A DNA stretch of 64,000 nt from Amblyomma americanum (Eukaryota; Arthropoda; Arachnida; Ixodida; Ixodidae), in assembly GCF_052857255.1 (NCBI RefSeq), contig NW_027526879.1:62001-126000 (forward strand). The letters run 5' to 3'. Below are positions 11,703 through 21,772 of the stretch, piece after piece. The notes beneath the pieces were generated by a model. That model was not told the origin of the DNA, did not search any database, and saw only the letters and a program-made list of their open reading frames with translations. Positions within the stretch are counted from its first letter, which is position 1, and each line of letters starts with the position of its first letter. The position numbers and the translations under genes were made by a program.

Positions 11703-12428
11703 CGTGATTTCCTCCGCACTTCACTTCTCGTGCGGGAGCAGCTCGAACTGCTCTCTACTGCTCTCGGCGTAGCCAAACTGCTCCTGTTCCTGTTCGCCCA
11801 TTGGAATGCAGCAACTTGAGAGAGCACTTTGAGCACAATTAGAAGTGTTCCTGTTCACCCAATGGAAACTGGTATAAGAAAGTGTGTTGTGCACCTGCTG
11901 CCTCTTGAAACACAAGGAAGCCTCACAGGAAACTGTAATGCTCTAATGCATTCAGTGAATAATACACGTATCTTTTCCAGTTCCAGCTTTCAGGAGCATC
12001 GAAATACATTTCATGAGTGTGGGTTGTCAGACCTGTTTAATGCAAAAATACGATTTTTCGCAATTTAAGTGTTTAAGTTGAGGACTCTTTAAAAGGAACG
12101 AATCCGCAAGAGACCAGGAAAATATGCGTCATTTATCAGGAAAGAGAACGAGCAGAATGGCGCACTATCACCATAAACTTCTTTGCAAAATTGTAGCAGT
12201 GGATGAAAATGTTTTTTACAGAGTACTGTAAATGAAAGAAAATAAAAGATTATCAATTTTACAATCATTCTTCCACCTGCAAATAAAATAGAAATGGCCA
12301 CTTACAGTGAAGAATATTTTACGATTACTTTAGCTTTTTCAGCTATTTTTTTCTGAATGGTATCACCCAAACTTGAGAGACTGCACAAACAGTTGTGTGC
12401 CTTGCTTTTGCTGAAAGAATCTTTTTTG
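11703..12428. other. No feature recognised
   Basis: AT-rich sequence without recognisable coding or repeats. Confidence 0.45.
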
Positions 12429-13979
12429 TAGGGGTGTGTGAATATTGAAATTCTCTAGTGAAAATAGAATATGAATATGAAGCAAAACTGCCTTCGAATG
12501 TCGAATATCTGTTCAGTATGAAAAAAATAATGTCAGATAAATTGACAAATGTTGGCCTCACTTCCTTCAAAGTAGTGTACACTCTTTGCAATAGAAATTA
12601 AATGAACTGGACTGACACAGTACCACGTATTAAAAAATTTAACTTCCGCAGAAATGTGTATTGCTTGATTAGACAGTATAGCAGTGTTCAACCTGTAATG
12701 TGATCATGTAAAATGATTGAAAAAATGAAATTTATCAATTAACACATGACTAGAAACTGAAAATAATGTGATTGGTAGTAACACTATATTAATTCTGACT
12801 TCAAGGGACTGGAAGAGATGCCTGAATTACTGGAAGATTGAAGTATCAAATGCACCCCCCCCCCCCCCCCCCCCCCCCCACTCCCCCGAAAAAAATATGT
12901 ACTGCCGAAAATGTAGTGAAGTCTTGTCCGGAGGCTTCATCGCACAAGCAGTAACAACCGGTGACGAGGGCGCAGTTGCAGCATGTTAGAAAGGGGGAAC
13001 GCACGTTGGCATCACAGCGAGATTGCCTGTAAAAAATTTAAAAAATCGCTGGCGATGCGCTCGTCTGCGTCCGAAAGTGGTGCGCAGCTCTGTTCGAACA
13101 GCTGGCTATTGTGTGGCCGATAGCCGCCATCGCCGCATACTGGCGACGAAACTATGCAGCCAGGCTATATTTTGGCCTGGAGACAGAGTCCCTTCTATCA
13201 TCGTCACGCCTGCCGTTACAGGCATCTCAGATGTACATGGGCTACAATCCACCATGCAGTAGGCAGGATTTTTGACAGCCGAGACCCGATGAGCAGCGAC
13301 AACCAGCAAACAACACGTCCGCTCTGCAGCTGTGCCTTCAACGTTCCACCTGGCGTGTGTCTGGCACCTCCTCCTCTTTTTCCAAAGTGCCAGTCCATGT
13401 GGTGGCACTACAACACAATCTTTGCTAGTCATACCTAGACTCAGTCTCTTTGGGAGCCCCTTGCGAAATTTTGCAAGTGGGCTTTCCCACATATCATTAT
13501 GGTGGAGCTCACGCTTCCGAGTGGCAAAGATAACAGAGCAAGTGCCGTGGGTGTGGCCTTAAGTATACACAATACAGAATGATCCAACAAAAACTGCATG
13601 CTTTCGCGTTGTTTGTTCAAAGCGAGTGATCGACCATCTTGTTTTCAAGCGTGGTATGTAGGAAAGACCACTTTGCAAATTTCATGTGCGGGCGAAGCCA
13701 AGCAGCGCCTGAATGTGACTGATCCATGCGATAAACCAGGGAGAAGATAATGAAGAGAACACCTTTGTACTGCTTTTCCGGCACTGTAGACTGAAACTTC
13801 GGATAATTTTTCCACATATATTATGGTGTTACCACAGTCGGATTTATGAAAGTCGACAGTGTTTGGTTGGTGCTGGATATTTGGAAATTTTCGAATGCTC
13901 ATTTTTGGAATTGAATATGACCTGAGTAAAAGATATATTCGATTCATATTCAAAATTCCAAATATTCATGCACCCCTAC
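12429..13979. mobile_element. Possible hAT-type non-autonomous element
   Basis: The left end GTAGGGGTGTGTGAATATT is approximately the inverse of the right end, whose complement reads GTAGGGGTGCATGAATATT. Both are followed by GAATATGAAT-type sequence, a common terminal pattern of arthropod hAT derivatives. The 1.55-kb interior holds a GC-rich core (12900-13560) with no recognisable transposase. A convincing 8-bp target duplication is not visible, so the two ends could belong to separate copies. Confidence 0.45.
12855..12889. repeat. Poly-C tract, 35 nt
   Basis: An uninterrupted run of 35 C on the plus strand, with a further CTCCCCC to its right. The exact length in an assembly should be treated as uncertain. 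Confidence 0.9.
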
Positions 13980-15004
13980 AGTCTTCACCATTGGGCTGCC
14001 TGTGCCTGCAGCAGAAATGGAAGCCAGAGAAGAACAAAACGGAACCAGAGAATAATGATATCTCTGACCGATAGCCCTGAGCTTGGCCAACTGGTTGCTG
14101 TTTCGGTTCTGTATCTGGTTCCTTTTACCCCCCTGGTGAGAAAATTTTTGTTCCAATTCGTTTTTTTTACAGTGCCCTACTAGAAATCCAGCTAACACAG
14201 GCTGGTGCTCCATTTAAGCAGTGGTTCTATTTAACAGATTTCCATTCGTTTATCGATATTCTGATCTATTTGTATTCAGTGTTAGAAAATTTTTGGCACA
14301 CAGGGCTAGTATTTCATGGTCTCTGCTTGATATGTTTGTGTTAGCACGGTAGGGTCACGTGATTTCAGGAATGGAGGGCATGGAGATGCAATTAATGGCA
14401 CTATAAGTTTAAAGAAACATTTTCTAGCACCTATGGTCCAAATGTTCTTTAAGTAGGACCATCCTTTAGTGGATGTGCAAGAGCTATTCATTGAAAGTAC
14501 CGGGCTGAATGTTCCATGAATAGAGTTATAGCATAGCGCAATCCGCTTCTGCACGCTGCCAGTACATACACTCTGACTGTTTCAGACACAGCAGGTGTGC
14601 ACGTAGCTGGCCAGCACCTGGCACCATCTGGCGCCCTCAGGACAATCTGCACATGTACAGTGGCGCCCCATGGAAGCTGATCACTGTAGTGAATCGGGCT
14701 ATGCTATAACTCTCTAATATTGCAGTGAGGCCAAAACATATTGTGCTCTGGCTCCTATGAACACAAGTACAAGTAAACTATCAAACTTCTTTTATTATGT
14801 TAGCCATCAGGTGGACAATCTGGTTTTAGTATGTTAACGTAAAGGGGGGTGCCCCCCCCCCCCCCGCAGTTTTTTCTTTTAGCAGTGCTCTTGGGCTTGC
14901 ATCGTACAGCACCCACTTCCATGCAAGAAATTACGTTGGGGGCCCTCCTGACAAAAAATTCTGGCTATGTGCCTGCTAACCATGCTGCAGTGTAGCTGCT
15001 ACAC
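13980..15004. other. No gene recognised; short C run
   Basis: Non-coding. A 14-nt C run lies at 14852-14865. TTTATT at 14791-14796 reads AATAAA on the minus strand and is a candidate poly(A) signal for the exon at 15005-15199. Confidence 0.4.
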
Positions 15005-15199
15005 TCAATTTATCGTAATTGGAATTCTGGTGTTCTCAAGGGACTCGTTGAGAGCCTTCTTGGCTTCTTCCTCCAGTTTCTGGCGCAATCTGTCAGCCTG
15101 GTCTTGCAGTATCAGGTTTATGATGGCAACTCCAAGCCAGTTGAATGGTGGCGTCACTCCTGTCAGCCGTGTAACTTGCACATTGCCAATGTTGCGGAA
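15005..15199 (-). CDS. Terminal exon of an unidentified host gene (possibly BPI-fold / mite group 7 allergen-like)
   Basis: On the minus strand a pyrimidine-rich acceptor (TTTTTTCTGTCTGGCGCAG) is followed by an open frame of 64 codons ending in TGA at 15007-15005. It reads FRNIGNVQVTRLTGVTPPF, NWLGVAIINLILQDQADRL, RQKLEEEAKKALNESLEN and TRIPITIN. A hydrophobic patch with Trp followed by an amphipathic helix and KKALNESL resembles the C-terminal end of BPI/takeout-fold lipid-binding proteins, including the group 7 allergen family of mites. This similarity is from memory and is weak. The exon is intact and phase 0 at its start. A candidate AATAAA lies about 210 bp downstream. Upstream exons were not found in this window; they should lie at higher coordinates. 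Confidence 0.45.
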   Translation of the reverse strand, partial: FRNIGNVQVTRLTGVTPPFNWLGVAIINLILQDQADRLRQKLEEEAKKALNESLENTRIPITIN

Positions 15200-15601
15200 C
15201 TGCGCCAGACAGAAAAAAGTATTGTTAACTGTAATGCTGTACCAAAAAAGTTTGGGAAACGATGGCATATCAACATTATAGGCTGTCAGGGTGCCTGATG
15301 CTGTAATGCATTTATGGTGTATCCTGAAGCAAGAAGGTATATAGATTGCAAACTTCGTTGTAAACTTAAAAATAAACATAGTTGCATTGCATATGTTGTA
15401 GAAAAGGATCAGACTTATCCCAGGCTGCACAAAGAAATTGAAAGCTGAGCCTGCAGTGAATACAGGGCATACTAGTGCTCCACCTGCTGTTGGTGTACTG
15501 GGGCAACAGAGTTCTAATACTGCTGTACATATTTCCAGCTTGTCTTGTTCAGATGAGAGTGGTAAGGGTGGTAATAGTTTTTGTTCTCAACTGATCATGT
15601 G
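15200..15601. other. Non-coding, upstream intron side of the terminal exon
   Basis: No motif beyond the splice acceptor; presumed intron of the gene ending at 15005. Confidence 0.35.
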
Positions 15602-15838
15602 TGGAAAGAATCACAAAGTGTATGTGCGAAGGAGTCAAGCCTTGCTTTCGGAATAAACTGTATGGTTGTGTTGCAAACTAGTATGTTTAATTTCATTTCA
15701 TTTTATTTAGGCCATAAAGGTGGAAAGAACCAGAAAGTGTATGTGCAAAAGAGTCAAGCCTTGCTTTCGAAATAAACTGTATGGTTGTGTTGCAAACTAG
15801 TACGTTTAGTTTCGTTTCATTTTATTTAGACCATAAAG
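15602..15838. repeat. 119-bp tandem duplication, two units
   Basis: Unit 1 (15602-15720) and unit 2 (15721-15838) share TGGAAAGAA, GTCAAGCCTTGCTTTCG, AATAAACTGTATGGTTGTGT and CATTTTATTTAG blocks with about ten differences. Each unit contains AATAAA on the plus strand. Confidence 0.85.
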
Positions 15839-16045
15839 CTGTGGGTATGCCGCCCAAGCAAGAAAAGTTCTACATATTCATTCTTTATACGCTTTGTAGA
15901 TGAATATAAATTAATTCTGTGAAAACTGTATTCAATCAACAAGAGGCAGGAAAGAAAAAAATGTATCAACTCTCCACTCCTATATTTAAAGAGTTATATA
16001 AGAAGCTCCATTTGATGTGACGCATTTTGCATTTTTACACTTGTA

Positions 16046-16257
16046 CTATTGGGGACAAAAGTTTCCGGGACGCGAGATCGAGGAAAAACGTTTATTGCAG
16101 CTCCACCCAGCTCCCTGTCGCCTGATATTGTGAAGAGAGGAAGGAGCATTTAGGCCTTTAATGTCTTCATACAATATCAGGCGACTGGGTAGCGAGGTGG
16201 AGCTACAATAAACGTTTTCACTAGAACTCTCGCCCCGGAAACTTTTGACCCCAGTAG
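16046..16257. mobile_element. Palindromic MITE with TA target sites
   Basis: A 212-bp element made of two arms of about 90 bp. The left arm starts CTATTGGGGACAAAAGTTTC; the right arm ends with the complement of CTACTGGGGTCAAAAGTTTC. Internal ACGTTTATTG and CGCCTGATATTGT blocks also pair. TA dinucleotides flank both sides (16044-16045, 16258-16259), as for Tc1/mariner-type insertions. Confidence 0.8.
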
Positions 16258-16855
16258 TACATTGCTGATAGATACGGTATTTAAAAGTCACGGCATAGTA
16301 TTACACATCTAGCATGTGGGTTGAGTTCCACAGCTTGGAACGTGCCAAAATTGTTGATTTTGAAGTAGGTGACTGAAAAGCATTGACTTTTAAATTGCTA
16401 ATGGCAAAAACAGATGGTAATTATCATAGTAACTTATCATACTTATTGTTCAGGGGCAGTGAGACTATTTTAAAAAAAACTTAAATTTTTAGATTTTACA
16501 ACCTTCTGATAGAGCATTTCTTAGCTTCGAGAAAATGTAACACACTTAGGTAGTCAAGAATTCCAAATGCTTTTATGGTAGTTTTTCGTGATGACATCAA
16601 GTGCAAAAGTGAGTTTTTAGAGGCGCTATTTGAATTTTTCTCATCCCAGTTTGTTTTGCAAAAAAAAATTCTAGATTTGGCGACCTTCTGATAGAGCATT
16701 TCTTTAGCTTTCAGGTAATAAATTACACTTGGGCGTTTGCAATTTCAAAACTTTTTTTTGCGTTCATGGTCGTGTTGAGTGGAAAGGTTTGAGTTTTCAG
16801 AGGCCTTATCTGCATTTTTTGCAAAACAGCATTTCTGAAGGTTGATGGGTCTTTC
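16258..16855. other. No feature recognised
   Basis: AT-rich. ACCTTCTGATAGAGCATTTCTTAGCTT recurs in slightly altered form at about 16500 and 16682 with a spacing of about 180 bp, a weak two-unit repeat. Confidence 0.4.
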
Positions 16856-16859
16856 TCAG

Positions 16860-17880
16860 GAACTGTCATTATCATCATCAGTCTGACTACACCCATTGCA
16901 GAACAAAGGCCTCTTGCATATCTCCCCAATTAACCCTGTCCTGTGCCAGCTGTGGCCACCCTGTTCCCATAAACTTCTTTATCTCATCCTCTCGCCTAAC
17001 TTTCTGCCGCCTCCTGCTACGCTTCTCTCCCCTTGGAATCCAATCTTGTGATTATTAAGGACCATCGGTTACCTTGTTTTCGCATTACATGCCCTGCCCA
17101 AGCCCATTTCTTCCTCTTGATTACGTCTAGGATATCATTAACCCACCTTTGATCCCTGACCTACTATGCCCTCTTCCTATCTCTTAACGTTACACCTATA
17201 GTTTTTCTTTCCATAGTTCATTGCAGTATCCTTAAACGGAACCCTTTCCGTTAGCCTCCGCATTTGTGCCCCATAGTACCAGTAAGATACAGCTGTTATA
17301 TACTTTTCTCTTGAGGGATATTGGTAAACTGCCATTCATGATCTGAGAGAACCTGCCAAATGCACTCCACCCCTTTCTTATTCTTATAGTTATTTTGCTC
17401 TCGTGATCTGGAGCTACGGTCACTACCTGCCTTAAGTAGATGTATTCTCTTACCACTTCCAGCAACTCACTACCAGTTGGAAACTGCTGTTCCCTTCTGT
17501 GACTGTTCAACATTACTTTGGTTTTCTTCATATTAAGTTTTAGGCCCATAGTACTGCTCTGCCTGTCTAACTCATTGATCATGTTTTGCGGTTCATCCCA
17601 GTGACTTAGCAGGGCAATGTCATCAGCGAATCGCAGATTACTAAGGTATTCTCTATTAAGTCTTGCCCCCAACTGTTCTCAATCTAGGCCTCTGAATACG
17701 ATGTCAGTGCACCAAACCTAAATACCCCCTGTAAACATGCAGTGAATAGGATTGGCGAGATCGTGTCTCTCTGCCTTACACCCTTTCTTATCGTAATATT
17801 ATATAGGGACTATAAGGCGTAAGAAAACAATTTTCCACAGATTCGAATCAATGCCTTTTGCATGACTTTAACTAGAATCA
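16860..17880 (-). pseudogene. RTE-like LINE, 3' part of reverse transcriptase and tail
   Basis: On the minus strand the frame reads GVRQRDTISPILFTACLQGV (RT block 4), then LSNLRFADDIALLSH, the catalytic block 5 with the FADD motif. Then follow LDRQSSTMGLKLNMKKTKVM and EYIYLRQVVT. Further on, in another frame, RVNWGDMQEAFVLQW precedes a TGATGATGATAATGACA microsatellite-like 3' end near 16860. A reverse transcriptase without RNase H and a short simple-repeat tail fits the RTE group. Stops and frameshifts break it and the 5' part with the endonuclease is missing. Confidence 0.7.
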
Positions 17881-19032
17881 GTAGTGTTCAGAAGTTTGTG
17901 TTTTTATAAAAGAAACATTTGTGGGTGGTGATTTTACAGCAGTGAGAAAAGAAACTACATTTTGCTCAAAGCAAATAATTTGACCTGTTGTGCAACAAAC
18001 ATTTCTAATCCCATACAAAATTTCAGGATTCTGCATCCATTAGATTTTAGGAAAAAGGAATGCAAGCGGGAAAAAATTAATATAGGCAGAATTTTAATCT
18101 AGTTTCGCACTCTATGCAAGCTGCATTGCTAGCAAATTTCGTATCCATAGCTTTTATTACGGCTACTCTAGAGCCAGTCTTTGAAAACCATGTTCATAAT
18201 CTCACCCCACCTTAAATCGACTTCTGTAATAAAGCACTTCACCGAGTAAACGAATTGTTCCACCCACGGATCTCCACTAGGTAGTTGGATGCCGCATTCC
18301 CGCTTTCCGAGGCGAGCGTGAGTGAAGCCACCGAAAGTTGGACAGCTTGTCCCAGAAGTGGGGTGTCTGCTGTGTATATCAGTGCAATAAGTTGCTTTGG
18401 TTGTCCTTCAATTCACTTTTTTTTGTTGTCGTGTATTATCTGCTGTTACATCAAAGAAATGCGCAAGCTGAACACGAGAAACGTGAAATTACAGGCTTCT
18501 CCAAACGATGCTCAGAGAAACCGAGGAAAATAGGCATGCAGGTTTCACCTTGGCGCGTTAAAGGGGTATGTACATAATACATTGCATTCTTATCTGGTTT
18601 TTGCCTTCCGAATAAAAAGAGCACGCTGGTGAAAAGATGAGGCTAGCGTCATCTTAAAAACTGAACTTTTGCATAGCAAAGAAGGAAACGATGGCTGAAA
18701 TTTCGAGTTGCAAGCAGCCAATGTCTCGTCGCAGCGAAGGGGGGGAATGTGTTTATTGTTTTGGCATTATTTCCTACCGGGCATGCTTTTAACCCATCTA
18801 CATAGCAAAGTCACGTTTGTACAGCGGCACCTAAGAAGCGTGCAAAATAATTTTCAGGCTATGGTCATTAGTATATATTTAGAGGCGCACAGCACGCGAG
18901 AGACGATCCACGAGAAAGACGAATGCTGCGGCGCGTGCTTTTTTAGATGCGCACAGCGCGACAGAAATAGCCAACGAGAAAGAACGGCGCTTATCCTTCC
19001 CCTAAGTCGACTGCAGCAAATATGACGAATAA
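17881..19032. other. No gene recognised
   Basis: Mostly AT-rich non-coding. The interval 18280-18560 has two overlapping plus-strand frames without recognisable domains. A GC-richer patch at 18880-19010 holds two short direct repeats around GCGCACAGC and CAACGAGAAAGA. Confidence 0.4.
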
Positions 19033-19215
19033 AAGCCCATCAAAGGGGCTCTGAAACACCTTCCGAGGAGAGGACATCACCTTGCTCAATCACTGCATTG
19101 TGTTGTCATGAACACCTGAGCCAAATAATGCACTTCTACAGGCAGCAGAGGACCCACAATCACGAGCGAAAGTTGGCGAGCCCTTCCCGGCGACCTTTTC
19201 ATGCAATATAGGAAT
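19033..19215 (-). mobile_element. MITE family B, copy 2 (partial)
   Basis: This is the reverse complement of the right part of 4528-5053. Shared blocks include AAAGGGGCTCTGAAACACC, CTTCCGAGGAGAG, GAGCCAAATAAT, GACCCACAATCA and AGTTGGCGAGCCCTTCCCGG. The other half of the element is missing; a LINE fragment begins a few bases further on. Confidence 0.7.
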
Positions 19216-19234
19216 CGAAAAAAACCGAGCTCTA

Positions 19235-20060
19235 ACGCCTATAGAGGCGGAGGAGATTGCAATAGTCATTGCCATTGCATGACCAGGCGTGAAACACGTC
19301 GCGATAGCAAAGCGGCGGTTAGGAATTTTAGCAAGGGTAGAGTTAGCAATCATGCTGCCAAAATTCTGAAGGAGTCGAGTCTCGCCGGAAGCGTACCTAC
19401 AATCTGAACCCCAGCACACGCCAGTCTCGCCGGCAACAAAGCTGCCCACATGCTCGCCCGCTCCTCACTACTTCGTGGTGCTGCGGACGCCTCCACAACA
19501 ACATCTAAAAGCAAAGAAAGTATTGGCATGTTTATGGATCTAACCGACAATCTGAAGAAAGACAGGAGGATATATCCGCCACCGCATAGATCCCCGAGTA
19601 AAAAGGAATCCTACGACTGGAGAAGACTCCGAGCTGGACATTTCTCTCGCCCCTGTGGAGTTGGACGAGTGCGAGAGTGCGGAAGAGGGACGGTGCAGAA
19701 ACCGGAATTTGTAAATTTTGCGGCCACGTGGCAACATTATTAGATCACATAATATGGAGATGCTTTCATGGCCCAGGGCGCAACGCGATTAAAACTAGCG
19801 ATGAATGGGAGACTACGCTAAGAAGCTCCGACGAAAAACTCAGCGCTTCGCAGTCCGTCTGGCGGCCAAGGCTGAAGACCTCTTGTCCTAGACGGGATCG
19901 GATGTCCTCCGGCTGCAGTGTGACAGACTGCCTCCCCGGACGCCTGCGTGCGGACCCGGAGGTGGCTGCCGCGCCATATTCGGTGGAACTTATTCAAGTT
20001 ATTTTCAAGTTATTGAAATATGCCTAATGAAGGTCTAATTTATTGAAACTAAATTCTGTG
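19235..20060 (+). pseudogene. LINE 3' fragment: RNase H and C-terminal zinc motif
   Basis: Plus-strand reading frames contain DSKAAVRNFSKGRVSNHAAK (RNase H active-site strand and helix region of I/R1-type LINEs). Then follows DWRRLRAGHF, a conserved block after RNase H, and then CKFCGHVATLLDHIIWRC, the CX2C...HX5C motif near the end of ORF2. The blocks lie in different frames, so the gene is dead. EN and RT parts are absent, as in a 5'-truncated insertion. It may belong to the same family as the long LINE at 47.7-53.2 kb, but this needs alignment. Confidence 0.65.
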
Positions 20061-21772
20061 CTGTGCTAAACTTTTCCAGCTTTTGCCCTGGGGCACCTAT
20101 CCAGGAATGACCGTAATGAACTTCACAGTGCCAAGGCTATTTTAAAATTCTCCAAGCCTGGAATAAGCGACCTTATGTGGACCACTTTGATATACTCCTG
20201 TAATTTGAGAACCAGTGCTCACAGCTACACGAAACTTGGTAGTTGTTCAAATGGTTGTGCTGTTAGCCTATCCTGAAAATTTCATTCAGATATCTCAAGG
20301 AACAAAAAAGTTGGTGTTCAAGGGTAGCCTCCCCCTATAACTACGTTAAAACCCTACCAGTTTTTTTCTTGGTTTGGAAAGGATAGTAACTTCAGCGTAT
20401 GCACAAAACACAGCTGCTCCATAGCCGATTTCATGACCAATTGCACAGAAGAGGTTACCCAAATGAGTGGGACAACATTCTACATAAATAAAACTCGGAC
20501 GACAGTTACAAGTGTGTACCGCAAATGTTTTAGCGTTAGCTGTGGCGTGAAAGCTAAGAATTTTTGTGATATTCTGGCCTAAACTACCAGGTTCTCCTCC
20601 GGTGCTCGAGTGCACGTACTCTGACACGCGCTACCTCACGCCCCATGTCTCTTCTTGACAAGTCTCGCCGGCTTTCTTGCACCACATACCCTGTCGGCAG
20701 CCGGCCACACCAGTGTCCTGGAACGCTGCCAAGACTGCCAAGTGAGCCATTGCCGCTGGCGCTCTCGTCAAAATATAAACACACCATGCTGTTACTGGCG
20801 CAGCATCCTGGCACATTGCCGTGGCCTGCACCACAGACGGCATCAACCCCGATGGTATTGGAGCTGAGGCACGAGCTAAGAAGAGCTATACTGTCGTTGG
20901 CACGTCTCCTTTTCCTCTGTATTATGTGAGCGCGTGCATGGCGGAACCTTTATATTTCCCATGCATTGGCAAAATAAAACCAATTTTGAGTGCACAGACT
21001 GTCCGTGTCGTGAGTGTTTTCCTTCCATTGTGTTAGTCTTTATTTCGCGCTGCAGTTATGTCGAACCTAATGCACTGAAAACATTGTATTTGAAGGGCCG
21101 ATTTTCTGGTGGTGAAGAGACCACAATCACACGGTGCAGTTAAAGCAGGTCGGGCAGGAGCCACCAACGGGTGCAGACAGTTCAAGCAGGAAACTCCTGC
21201 CCGGCCAATCAATGGCAAAACAAAGGCAAAGCTTTGCAATTTTTCAAGTGCACCAAATAGTTTCGAACCTTCCAGCGACGCTCTCACGCAGTGATGGGCA
21301 TGGAGGTTTTAGAAGGAAGCCAGCAGGAAACGGAGAATGTCACTACCTTCTTAATAAAGGAACGTTAGTCAGGGCCACCGAGAGCAAGAGTCAACCATGA
21401 GCCGAAAACATATTTCATCTCAAGCAACAAGCCACGCAATTTACATAACATATGATATATATAATAACATTTTTTTATTATTATTAGGAAAGGACCACCC
21501 ACCTGACCCCGTAGTTGAACATTGTCATTTCTCAGGCGGTCCAGAGACTGCTCTCGTCGGGGTGCTCGACAGGGAGTATGGCTGGCTGCCATCTTGCCTC
21601 TCTGTAAATGTGCCAGCGCCGCAATACACAGCAGTCAAACAACCTTCAGAACTAGCCTTTCTTACGGAGGTCACGAGACACTTTTGAAATGGTCACAGGC
21701 ATTCCACTGCTCTATTCTAGGTGTTACAACTCTGCATCAAAATGACACCAGGTCATCTTGTCACCAGCGTTC
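20061..21772. other. No gene recognised
   Basis: Non-coding as far as I can see. Minus-strand frames at 20346-20930 are cysteine-rich in places but have no acceptable family match. An (AT)-rich run occurs at 21420-21490. Confidence 0.35.

Noticed and set aside
13106..13492. 128-codon frame on the minus strand
   Set aside because: Overlaps several other frames on both strands in GC-rich DNA and shows no domain.
20346..20930. Secreted Cys-rich protein or M13-type peptidase exon on the minus strand
   Set aside because: Some frames are Cys-rich (GCRQGMWCKKAGETC) and one contains GHE, but competing frames overlap, no splice sites frame them well and no family pattern fits.
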